Assembly (NCBI GenBank): GCA_963921195.1
Contig: OY992539.1
Location: 214,936,314 to 215,000,313 of the forward strand
Direction: 5' to 3'
From: Pegoplata infirma
Lineage: Eukaryota; Arthropoda; Insecta; Diptera; Anthomyiidae
Length of the DNA stretch: 64,000 nucleotides
The notes below the pieces were generated by a model. That model saw nothing but the letters and a program-made list of their open reading frames with translations. It did no database searches and was not told the origin of the DNA. Shown here piece by piece: positions 34,910-46,400 of the stretch. The translations under genes were made by a program, and so were the position numbers. Position 1 is the first letter of the stretch. The number at the start of each line of letters is the position of its first letter.

Positions 34910-35100
34910 AAATAAATTACGCAAACTCACGCAAGAAAATTAACTCAAGCACACTTACCCACGCAAAAATCTTAGTCACGCACACTTAATCACGCAATGT
35001 TTTCCCCCACTCACACTCATTCACAATCACGTGAGTAAAATTGAATTCAGTCACACTCAAGCGTGATCACGCACTTATCTGCTCTTGTGCCCATTTCTAG
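34910..35100. mobile_element. Diverged hAT MITE end, 'cacgca' family
   Basis: Repeated 'tcacgca', 'cactcaa' and 'cacgtgag' words and a right end 'gtgcccatttcta' (35087-35099) match the ends and body of the element at 35685-36097. A left end is not clear; it may lie within 34.6-34.9 kb. Confidence 0.5.
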
Positions 35101-35134
35101 AAAAAATATCTAAAAATCTGAAATTGTTTATATA

Positions 35135-36710
35135 AAACGATAGGTTAGGTCAGGTTGTAAGTGGCTGCTGACGTTTTACGTCAACACACGTAGATTCTGA
35201 GGTCCATTGTGATACCACGGCACTGTAATAGGTTTCCCTACTAGTCCCTGTCGTTAAACCAGTTTGAGCTTCTTATGAAACTCCTTAGATATTGAATTTT
35301 GACATCCGACAAATCAGAAAGATCGTACAGCTCCCTAGATCCCAGTGAAGCAAGTCTCTGACCAGAAAGTGCCGGGCAATGGCAGATAAAGTGTTCGATA
35401 GTTTCCAACTCCTCTTCATCCATGCAACTCCGGCAAAAGTCATTCGACGGTACATTTAACCGCTCTGCATGCTTCCCTATAAGACAGTGTCCGCTAATTA
35501 TAGCAACCACCGTCGAAATCTCTCCTCTTGGAAGCGATATCAGCTCACTTGTGCGCCCCTGATTAAAAGGAGGCCAAATCAGTCGTGTTGTCTCACACGT
35601 CCATCCATTTGCCCATCTTTTATTAGTCTCCGTCGTGAAACAAAGCCGTAGGTTTTGCTTGCAAGTTTCTAGATTCAAATCAACTAGAGATGGGCGCGTG
35701 AGTGGATTTTGACTCACAATCACTCACACTCACGCAAAAAATAATCGAATCACTCACTAATCACTCACGCATTTTTTTTACTCACGCTCATTCACGTGAG
35801 TAATAAAAAACTTAGTCACGCTCACGCGTGACTAACGCTAGATTCGATCACACTCACGCGTAAGTCACGCCAAACTCAGCCAAAAAAAAAACTCCAAAAA
35901 ATTTTTTTTTTGCAACAAATTAAAAATAATTGGGCAAATCAAAAAATCTAATCACGCAAACTCACGCAAAAAATAAATGACTCATTCACTAATCACTCAC
36001 CCAGATTTATATTCAACTCACGATCACGTGATTGAAATGAAAATCACTCACACTCACGCATGATTCACGCAAATCACGTGACCAGCGCTCATCTCTAATA
36101 TCAACACATTCCAATTCTGTTGGAACCTGTAAGGTAGTTCCTAGTCTTGCAAGCTCATCGGCTTTGCAATTTCCTGGAATGTCTCTGTGCCCTGGGACCC
36201 ATATGAGTCGTATGTCAAACTGCTTGGCCATCTCATTCAAAACGTGCGGCAGTTAAGGGCAGATCTTGTTTTCAGAAACATTGAATCCAGGCACTGGACC
36301 GCGGCTTGACTGTCAGTATAGATGTTGACTGCGGTTGTAGACAAGACATTGCAGTTCAACCAGTCAGACACTTCCTTTATTGCCAGCATCTCTGCTCTGA
36401 TCACTGCAATGATCTGGCAATCTTCGAGCCAGGCTCAATCCAAGCTCTTCCGATTAAACTCCAAAGCCCACTTGCGTGTGCAGCTTCCATCCCTCTGTGT
36501 AAAAATTTATGGTGGCTCCACTTCCCGGAATATCCCCCATCCAAGACTCCCTGGATGGTATCATAGTGGTAAAGTGGCGCTCAGAAAGGCTCATAGAGGA
36601 ATCACGGTCCACATTTTGTGGTATTGTTATCTTCATCAAGATCGCGCTATGACCACAATCGCTGCTCCTCCATTGCAGCGTGCTATTAAGTCGAATTGCT
36701 TGCGTAGCTG
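35135..36710 (-). pseudogene. Non-LTR retrotransposon: RNase H and C-terminal zinc-finger region
   Basis: On the minus strand the frames give an RNase H in pieces. The first catalytic block is 'INFYTEGWK', where TDGS is usual, so the catalytic Asp is Glu. It continues 'AEMLAIKEV', 'VNIYTDSQAAVQ', 'IRLIWVPGHRDIPGN' and 'ADELARLG'. Frameshifts separate the first block from the second and 'CRTF' from 'NEMAKQ'. The final domain (35241-35676) has the C-x2-C...H...C cluster 'CRSCMDEEELETIEHFICHC' and 'CPALSGQRL'. The 3' tail ends 'aacctgacctaacc' near 35141. A hAT MITE splits the region between 'ELECVD' and 'DLNLET'. This is a dead copy of an RNase-H-bearing insect LINE. Confidence 0.85.
35677..36105. 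mobile_element. hAT MITE, 413 bp, rich in 'CACTCACGC'
   Basis: The element is 35685-36097. Ends TAGAGATGGGCGC and GCGCTCATCTCTA. Flanking octamers 'aaatcaac' and 'atatcaac' match at 7 of 8. More than twenty 'cactcacg', 'tcacgca' and 'gcgtgagt' words in both orientations fill it, a possible set of transposase sites. It interrupts the LINE frame exactly. Confidence 0.8.
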
Positions 36711-36724
36711 CATACTGCCTTAAA

Positions 36725-36960
36725 TACGACTGCGCCAAATCTTTTATACCTTCTAAAATGTAAAAAAAAATAAAACAAATGATAGGGGTGATTTGGATTG
36801 GTGGGTCGATGGAGGTTTTGGGAGACACCTTCCCCATTACAATATATGTTAGCAAATTTTTTTATGATTTTCTCATAAAGTACTACAATTTTATCATTTT
36901 TCAAATTAGTTTCCATATTTACACCCACAAAAGGGGCGGGACAAACAAATTTTAGATTTT
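36725..36960 (-). repeat. Dispersed repeat 3' fragment
   Basis: 'tacgactgcgccaaatcttt' then 'tataccttctaaaatg' is the degraded hairpin end. It continues to 'cacccacaaaaggggcggg' at 36922, also seen in other copies. Confidence 0.55.
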
Positions 36961-37519
36961 TTTTACACAAAAAAATGTTTTAAAATAAGTAAACTTTTCT
37001 ATAGAACAAATGTAATCTTAAAATCTGAAAAAAATATAGAAGAAATGTCTGAAAATCTCAAAATAGTTTTTTTTTTAAAGGAATGTAGAGGAATCGGTTA
37101 AGCGATAAAATATTCCAGAATTTGAATATTTCTAGTAAAATTGTGTTTAGTTGATTCTGATTACGTAAGCTGATCGAATAGTTTGGCTCAACTTCTCTCG
37201 TTGGTGGTGCGATTTAGAATCGAGCCCCTGCTTGGGCACCATTTGCTTTAAATGTATTTTTTTCATAATTTTTATGTCTACAGTAACACCGCATCGTTTC
37301 TGCATGTTATCATTATTTCTTAAACATTTTAATTTGTCGTCTACGTTTTTTTTTACTATAGTTATGCTCTTGGCAGAGTAGTATTCCAATAAGTTCATTG
37401 CAGTTATTTTTGTTTCCGTCATTGTCGATTGGTTTAAAATACCATACACATACCCAACCTCCCACTCACTCATCTTTTAGGCATATCCTGTGTATTATTA
37501 TAACAGTTTGTTTATATGT

Positions 37520-40500
37520 ATGTTTATCTATATATATAATTTCCCTATTTGTGTGTTCCTCTTTTTTTGTCTATCCAGAGCTTTTTGAAGCCATCTGATA
37601 AGCTACAAAGCTGAAAATTGGCATGCATATAGTAAAACACCTGCGGCAGATCCTAACGTAGCCGGATTTTCGATTTTTGGCCAGTGGGCGGAGAAATAAG
37701 CGGAAAAGTGGGCGTGGCAAAATTCAATTTTTTGACATTTTTGCTTAATTTAAAGCCCCCTAATGACTTAGGAAGCTGAAAACTTCCTAGAATATAGTCC
37801 TAACGATAGCGCATATCCTGGGTTAGTCGGATTTAAAATTTTTGGACTGTAGATGGAAAATTGAGACGAAAAAGGGGCGTGTCAAAATTGGGATTTTTTA
37901 ACATTTTTACTTCTTTTGAAGCCCCCAAATGACTAAGGAAGCTGAAAATTGTATAGCATATAGTTCTAACAATGGAGTATATGCTAAAGTAATCGGATTT
38001 AAATTTTTTAGACTGTGGAAGGAGAATTAAAAGATAAAAGGGGCGTGGCAAAATTGTGTTTTTTAATATTTTAACTTATTTGAAGGCCCCCAATGATCTA
38101 TGAAGATGAAAATTTACATTTTTCCTTTTTTTAAAGTCCTCTAATGACTCAGGAAGCTGACAATATAGTCCTATCGATGAGGCATATCCTGAAGTAGTCG
38201 AATTTCAAATTTTTAGACTGTGGTTGGAAATTTGAAATGAAAAAGGGGAATGAAAAATTTGGGATTTTTAATATTTTAATTACTTTTGAAGCCCCAAAGG
38301 AATCAAAAAAAATGCACAGCATGTAGTCCTAACGATGTAGTATATGCTCAAGTAATCGGATTTAAAATTTCTCGACTGTGGACGGAGAATTAAAAGAGAA
38401 ATGGGGCGTGGAAAAATCGTGTTTTTTTATATTTTAACTAATTTGAAGACCCCCAATGACATAGGAAGATGAAAATTGGCATGTATATTAGAGCGGAGTG
38501 AATTGTTCGGAGCCAAATTTTTGACAAAATCGTCTAGGATATTTGGATTCTGCATAAAATTCTAAGAAAAAATGCCGAACAAACCATGTCTCAAAAATCA
38601 GTTTTGACCCCCCAATTTTCAAAAATAGTTTTGTACGATATACGCATTTTCCATTAATCATCACGCGAAAATGGGTATTTTTTGATCTGGTATCTTTAGA
38701 TTGTGTACATAGATACACTATGGAGCCATTTAGACATTCCCATTTACAGTTTTATTAAATTCTAAAATCTCGCGATTTTAATTTTTTAAAAATCACAAAA
38801 TATGAAAAATTGTTGTAGTTTGATGAGCGATAACTTCTTAAGTAAATATCCGATTTTTAAAATCAAAATTGAAATTAAAAGCTTAAGTCCTCTACATTAA
38901 ACTTGAAAGTTAAAAAAATTGTGTTATTAAAAAAATGCATTTTAAATGCAAATGCATTTTTTTAGTGCATTTTCGTCAACTTTCACCTCTTTGGATTTTT
39001 TTTAATTAACACATTATGAAAGTATGACATTTTTACAAAAAAAAAACAGTCATCATTTTAATAGGACACAAAAGTCTTCTATTTTTAATAACTTTTATTA
39101 AATTATGCCGATATAAAAAGAAAATTTTTTTTTTTTTTTTAATTTTGTTAATAAATGATTTAAGGATTTTCAAATTGTTTATCGATGTACTTTGAAGATC
39201 TATAACTCCTTAAGAAAACATCGGATTTTAATAATCAAAATTGAAATTGAAAGCTAAAATCCTCTACTTTAAACAAAAAAATTGTGGCAAAAAAATAATG
39301 GTGTAGTTTACCACTTTTTAATTTTTTGTGGATTTTTAAAAAATTAAAATCGCGAATAAAATCGCGAGTTTTTGGAATTTAATTAAACTGTAAATGGGAA
39401 TGTCTAAATGGCTACTTAGAGTATCTGGCTTCATAATAAAAAAAAAAAACTGAAGACCCAAGTCCAGATTTTTGTTTTTTAGCGCCCTCTAGCGGCGGTT
39501 TAGAGAAAAATAAATATCAAATATGGATTCCCCGTACCCAAAAATACCAGGTATACCTCATAATACAAAATAAAACAAAAATTTATTAGTAAAACATAAT
39601 ATTCCAAATATTAAGCCCAGCTAAAAAAGTCGTATATCGTGCAAAACTATTTTTGAAAATTGGGGGGGTCAAAACTGAATTTTGAGACATGGTTTGTTCA
39701 GCATTTTTTCTTAGAATTTTATGCAGAATCCGAATATGCTAGACGATTTTGTCGAAAAAAAATTACTCCGCCCTAATGTATATAGTAGGTTTCATGGGGA
39801 AGATAAACACTGACCTGGATTTTTGATATCCAGTTTATGGGTGGAGAATAAGAAGGCCAAAGTGGCGTGGTAAATTTATTTCCATATATTTTCTGTATAT
39901 ATAATTTATTTTTTGTGTTTCTCTTATTTTTTGTGTATCCAGCGCCTTTTGAATCCCATTGATGGGCTTAAAAGCTTAAAATTGGCATGAATATAGTAAA
40001 ACACCAGGGACAGATTCTTACGAATCCGGATTTTTTGCCTTTGGGCAGCGAATCACGTGAAAATGGGGACTTGGCAAAATTATTTTTTTTTTTTTATGAT
40101 TTAAGAGTATTTTTAAGCTCTGTCCCAATGAATAAGGATGCTGAAAATTCCCTAACATGTAGTCATAACTATGAAGCATATTCTAAAGTAGTCCGATTTA
40201 ACATACACTTTTGTAATGTAGACGGAGGATTGAGAGAAAAAAGGGGCAAGGCGATATTGTGTTTTATTTTTTTAATTTAACTAGATTTAAAGTCCTAATG
40301 ACCTACGCAGCCTGAAGCATATTCTAAAGTAGTCAGACTTAAAATTTTTGGACTGTGGACGGAGAATTATGAGGAAAAAGGGGCGTGGATACGAGTATAG
40401 TACTAACGATGGAGCTTATCCTAAAGTAGCCAGATTTAAAATTTTTGGATTGTGGACATAGAATTAAGAGAAGAATTGGGCGGGGAAAAATTATATTTTT

Positions 40501-41055
40501 ATATTTTAACTAATTTTGAAGACACCTTAGATCTAGGAAGATGAAAATTGGGATGCATATGGTACGGACTACGGCAAAGATCAACACTGACCAGGATATC
40601 CAGTGAAAGGGCGGAGATACATAAAAAAGCCGTTGTGACTTTTGTTCAGTTTATATATAATCTGTAACGTAGCCCGATTTTCGGCGTTTAAGAAAGGGGA
40701 AGTGGCGGAAGACGGCGAAATTTAGTTTTTAAACATTTAAACTATTTCTAAAACCCATAATGACGAAGGAAGCTGAAAATTGTAAAGCATAAAGTATTGA
40801 CAATGGATCATATCTTTATGAAGTCAGATTTAATATTTAAACTATGTACGGAAAATTATAAGGAACAATTTAAGTGGAAAAATTGTGTTTTTTAACATTT
40901 TAGCTAATTTTAAAACCCTTCATGACTAATAAAAATAAAAATTGCCATTTATATAGGAGTGACCATGGGACAGACCTACACGACTTACTTTTGATATCCG
41001 GTTTCAAGATGGAGAGACGATATGGGTGTGCTAAATTTAGTTCTAAAATTTATCA
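37520..41055 (+). mobile_element. Helitron-like tandem repeat tract, split by a MITE
   Basis: It begins with 'tttatctatatatataattt' and restarts similarly at about 39895. Units of about 165-200 bp carry 'gggcgtggcaaaatt', 'ggaagctgaaaattg', 'tagtcctaacgatgg', 'gtagtcggatttaaaatttt' and 'gactgtggacgga'. No clear CTAG end is visible, and no Rep/helicase frame. Assigned to Helitrons on the start motif and unit style only. Confidence 0.5.
38489..39775. mobile_element. TA-flanked foldback MITE, 1283 bp
   Basis: The element is 38491-39773, between TA dinucleotides. Outer arms of about 150 bp pair 'gagcggagt' and 'gacaaaatcgtctaggatat' with the complement at 39628-39773. A second inverted pair contains 'agccatttagacattcccat' (38723) and its complement near 39397. 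'gataacttcttaag' / 'ataactccttaag' are internal direct repeats (38827, 39200). It splits the Helitron-like tract. Its inner parts resemble the foldback at 55975-59935. Confidence 0.7.
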
Positions 41056-41421
41056 ATAAAACCTTTTATACTCATTAAAGTTGTTCCAGTTTGGGCAATA
41101 TATTGATGTAACTTAATCTAGCAATATTAAATTTTTGAAGCACAAACATAATTTTTTATAGAGTTTGGTAAACAATTAGAATTATTGAGAAAAGTGAATT
41201 GGTGTTCTGCCTGGCAGGGACAGGCTATTCGACTAGTTCACTTATATTTTTAAATAAATACATACCACAACCTCAGATTGTTTTCGTTAAAGCAATCCTT
41301 GCTGAAAATACAATTTGTATTTGTTGTCAAATGAAAGTGGAGAAGAGAGTGCAAAAAAAATGAGCAATACAAATTTATCAACTTTGTGTAAGTGTGTTCG
41401 TGAATGAATGTTTATATGAGA
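41056..41421. other. Unique AT-rich DNA
   Basis: No gene. Holds part of an intron-like tract. The last 8 bases are the TSD of the next element. Confidence 0.4.
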
Positions 41422-41824
41422 CAGGGATGGAAAATCGAAATTTTGAAATGGTACTGGAGTCAACCAAAAAAGTACTTTTTCGCCCTCGATGGTACTAAAA
41501 AAATTAAAGTCCAGTTTCTGTACGACGAACGTCGTTCGTGTGCGACGAATAAAAAGAAAATAGACACATTTTATTTATTTTTTAGAGAAAACTTCAAACT
41601 TTTGGCTAAAATCAAAAATTTCATTTATTTGAAGTTTTTCCAATGAAAATCGGTCGATTTTCTGTTTTTTTTTTAAATTTTTAAAATTTTGGTTGAAAAA
41701 TGTATAAAATTGTCTGGTATAGAAAAGGTACTAAATCAGTCGTGGGGGTACTACGGTATCTTTGAGACTGAAAAAGTACTGAAAAAAGTACTAAAGTACT
41801 AACTTTTCCATCCCTGATATGAGA
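41414..41824. mobile_element. hAT MITE, 395 bp, perfect TSD
   Basis: The element is 41422-41816. Ends CAGGGATGGAAAA and TTTTCCATCCCTG (actual right end 'acttttccatccctg'). Exact octamers 'atatgaga' flank it (41414-41421, 41817-41824). 'aaagtact' words repeat near both ends. No coding frame. Confidence 0.88.
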
Positions 41825-42368
41825 TTTCGTATACATTCAATCACAAATACACACACATACACAACTACTACATACATAAAGTATTATAAATATCGGTACA
41901 GACTTAAAGGATTTTCTTGATTGTGGTCATACAAACATCTGGAAAATTATACACACACTACTTGCATTTATTGTATTGCTTTGGCTGTAGTGCATGGCTT
42001 GAAATCGGAATGTATTGAATGCTTGCCATGTTTATTTATATGTACGAAATTTTTTAAAGACATGGGCGGGGAAAAATTAAAAGGTGGACAATTTCAAACG
42101 GGTTTTAAAAATAAACTCCCAAATAACGAAACAGATTTAAAAAAAATTTAGATTCTATGAAATTGTATTCTTTGGAAAACTTCTTATCCTGGCACATTAT
42201 TCCCCAGAAGAAAAGTTCCCTTTTTTCGATTTTACTTTCTATCTACACCTCTGGCGGAAAATAAATGTTAACATATTTCTTATAGATTAAATGTAGTTAG
42301 TAAAAAAGAATATAAGATAACATATTCTTTATGGTAAAAGTTAAAAATTTAAGTATTATTAAATTACA
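41825..42368. other. Unique AT-rich DNA
   Basis: CA-rich microsatellite near 41850, then low-complexity DNA. The frame at 41921-42151 has no recognisable domain. Confidence 0.4.
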
Positions 42369-43170
42369 CCCGAGTAAAAACAATTATATATAGACGTATA
42401 TAATTTTATCCAATCATATAAAACATTATGTGATTACATATAAGTTAACAGATTTTCTTAATTTTCATATGGAGTTATATGTAATTACATAGTATTTGAT
42501 GATAATTCAGATATAAATAGATATGGTTGATGTTATTATATAAAATTATATAAGTCACAAGTATCATAACTTCATTTTATATAAAAATATATATTACGTC
42601 ACCTTTAATTATATAAAATTATATATTAAACTAAACTTAAATTTTTTTCGAGAGCATTAAATATATAATTATATATTCCTTATGTGATGTCATATATAAC
42701 TATATATGTAAAAAAAAAGTTTTTTACAGTTTGAAAATGTTCTAAGAATTTTTACAGTTTGAAATTTTTTTACAATTTATAAATTTTACAAGTATTTTTA
42801 CAGTTTAATAAACTACATCTTCTGGTTCGAAGCGTACACAAACTTTATTTGGTGTATGTATCGTTGACCTGTGATGTATGTTATTTCAACCAAAAAAAGA
42901 TTCACTATAACCCGATAAAATTTTATACAATTAGATATAATTGGATCTTATTGTATCAAATCACGTATTATTTGATGCCATTGGATAGATACAAATTTCG
43001 GACAAAATTGTATCAAACTATATACAAATGAATAAAATAAGATATTAATAAATCCAATTTAATGCAATTCTATCCACCATTTTTGGGATAAAATTATATC
43101 TAATTGTATTCGAGGACAGATCAAACGTTATATAATTTTATGTGACGCCATATTAAAATTTTTACTCGGG
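42369..43170. mobile_element. 'CCCGAG' MITE, copy 1, 802 bp
   Basis: Ends CCCGAGTAAAAA and TTTTTACTCGGG, flanked by 'ca' on both sides. The body is dominated by 'atatataattatat' palindromes and ends with 'ataattttatgtgacgcc'. It serves as the uninterrupted reference for copy 2. Confidence 0.8.
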
Positions 43171-43489
43171 CATTTTTGAAAAAAAGTTTAAGATTTCAAA
43201 CTAGAATTTGAAAGAAGTTTTAAGAACAACAGGTTTATTTAATATTCTTCCCGAGTAAAAATAGTTATATATAGACGTATATAATTTTATCCAATCATAT
43301 AAAACATTATATGATTACATATAAGTTAACAGATTTTCGTAATTTTCATATGGAGTTATATGTAATTACATATTATTTGATGATAATTCAGATATAAATA
43401 TGGTTGATGTTATTATATAAAATTACTAGCTAACTCGCCCGGTACTTCGTTACCGGTTAGCTGTAAAAAAAAACAATTTTATTATATAT

Positions 43490-46400
43490 TTATAGAGGAT
43501 CGTACAGTCCAAACTTCAAGTATCTAGAACCTTTAGTTCAGCAGATACAAAACAGTTCAAAATTCAAGTATCTAGGATAAGTAATTAGTTCAGCAGATAC
43601 AAAATTGCCCTACTTTTCCCCCTCTTCCACCTACAAAACAAAATTTTCAAAAAAGTACATCTTTCAGAATGTTTTTTTCGCGAGAGGATCGTACACTCCA
43701 AATTTCAAGTATCTAAGACCGTTAGTTCAGCAGATACAAAATTGCCCTAATTTCCCCCTTTTTCCCCGTAGAAGCGAAATTTTCAAAAAAAGTACTTCCA
43801 TTAGAATGTTGTTTCCGCAAGAGGATTCAAATTTCAAATTTGCCCTACTTTCCCTCTTTTTCCCCCATAGAAGCAGATTTTTCCAAAAAAGTATTTCTTC
43901 CAGAATGTTATTTCCGCGAGAGGAACTTCAATATCTAGGACCATTAGTTCAGCAGATACAAAATTGCCCTTCTTGCCCCCTTTAAAAAGTAATTTTCAAA
44001 AAAGTACTTCATTCAATATGTTATTTCGCGAGATGATTTTATATTGCAAATGTCATGTTTTTAAGACCATTAGTTTAAAATTTACCAAATTGCCCTATTT
44101 TCCCCTCTTGGTCCTCCTTAAAACCAAAATTTTCAGAAAGTGTATTTTTCAAAAAATTATTTCCGCGAGAGGATTAAAACTTAAAGTTTTAGTTCAGAAG
44201 ATACAAAATTGCCCTATTTTCCCCCTTCTACTTTTTTAAGATGTTTTTTTTTTGCGAGATGATCCTAGAGTTCAAATTTCAAGTTTCTGGAACCATTTGT
44301 TTCAAAGATAAATAATGCACCGATTTTCTCTATTTCCCCCCCTTTCCCACCGTGGAGGAGGAATATTCAAACAATATTTTTTTCGCAATGTTGTTTCGTC
44401 GAGAGGATCCTAAAGAACTAACTTCACGTTTATGGGACCATTTGTTCAGAAGATAAAAAATTCACAGATTTTCCCTACTTTCCCACCCTTGGAGGTGGAA
44501 TTTTCAAAAAATTTTGTTTTCAGCATGATAATTCTGCGAGAGGATCCTAGAGACCAAATTTCAAGTTTCTGGGACCATTTGTCCAGAAGATAAAAAATGT
44601 ACCAATTTGCTCTATTTTCCCCTCCTTGGAGGCGGAATTTTCAAAAAAATATTTTTTTAGTTTTTTTTCGTGAGAGGATTATAGATTCCAAATTTCAAGT
44701 TTCTAAAACTATTAGTTCAAAAGATACAAAATCCCCCAAAGGGCCCTACTTTCCCCTTTTTCCCCCTTAGAAGTGGAATTTTTAAAAAAGTTCTTTAAGT
44801 ATGTTATCTTCGCGAGAGGATCGTTCAGTTCAAATTTCAAGAATCTAGGACCATTAGTTCAGCAGATTCAAAATTGCCCTTCTTTCCCCCTTTTTCCCCC
44901 AGAATTTTGAAAAGTACTTTCTTAAGAATGTTATTTCCGCGAGAGGATCGTTCAGCCAAATTTCAAGTATCTAGAACTATTAGTTCAGCAGATACAAAAT
45001 TGCCCTACCTTCCCCGTTTTCCCCCTTGAAATCGTAATTTTCAAAAAAAGTACTTCTTTCAGAATGTTAATTCCAAGAGAGAGGAACGTGCAGTCTAAAT
45101 TTCAAGTATCTAGGACCATTAGTTCAGCAGATACAAAATTGCCCTACTTTCCGCCTTTTCTCCCTTAGAAGCGGAACTTTCCACAAAAAGTACTTTTTCC
45201 GCAAGAGGATCGTACAGTTCAAATTTTAAGTATCTAGGATCATTAGTTTAGCAGATACAGAATTTCCCTACTTTCCACCTTTTCCCCCTTTAGAAGGAGA
45301 ACTTTCCAAAACGTACTTCTTCTAGAATGTTCATTCCGCGAGAGGATCGTACAGTCCAAACGTCAAGTATGTAGGACTATTAGTTCAGTACCCAGGAAAA
45401 TTTTTTGGAACAAATTCCTGGTTCAATAGATTCTTGAATATATTCTACGGTAATCACAACAAAATTTTCTATGTAAAATTATTTTTCAAAAAAACTACTT
45501 GCTCTAAAAAACGATTGCTTTCGGGACAATTTCAAACAAAAATCATTGATTCTGGAATGTTAAGTAGAACCGGTTGCAGGGTAGTTTGATGCGTTCTGGA
45601 ACCGATTATTTGGAACAGAAAATTTTGCTGGGTAGATTCAAAATTGCCCTACTTTCTCCCTTTCCCCCCCGTAGAAGCAGAATTTAAAAAAAAGTACTTC
45701 TTTTAGAATGTTATATCCGCTAGAGCATCGTACAGTTAAATTTTAAGTATCGAGGACCATTAGTTCAGCAGATACAAAATTGCCCTAACTTCCCCTTTTC
45801 CCCCCTTAAAGGTAGTGTTTTCAAAAAAGTACTTCCTTGAGAATGTTATTTCCGCGAGAGGATCGTACAGTCCAAATTTCAAGTATATAGGACCATTATT
45901 TCAGCAGATATAAAATTGCCCTACTTTTCCCCTTTTTCCCAATCAAAATCGGAATATTTAAAAAAGTACTTCTTTCAGAATGTTATTTTCGCGACCATTA
46001 GTTCAGCAGATACAAAATTGCCTACCTTTCCCCTTTTCCCTCTTAGAGGCGGAATTTTCCAAAAAGTCCTTCATTCGAATTTTATTTCCGCGAGAGGATT
46101 GTACAGTCCAATTTTCAAATATCTAGGGCTATTTGATCAGCAGATACAAAATTGGCCCTTTCCCCCCTTAAAAGAAGAATTTTTAAAAAAGTATTTCTTT
46201 CCGAATGTTATTTCCGCGGGAGGATTTTACAGTCCAATTTTCACGTATCTAGGACCATTAGTTCAGCAGATTCAAAATTGCTCTATTTTCCCCTCTTTTC
46301 CCCCTTAAAAGAGGAATTTTTAAAAAAGTATTCCTTTCCGAATGTAATTTCCGCGGGAGGATCGTACAGTCCAATTTTCAAGTATCTAGGACCATTACTT

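Noticed and set aside
36454..36855. 133-codon minus-strand frame taken as one gene
   Set aside because: Its 5' third lies in a dispersed repeat and the rest is the start of a LINE RNase H, so it is a chance fusion of two repeats.
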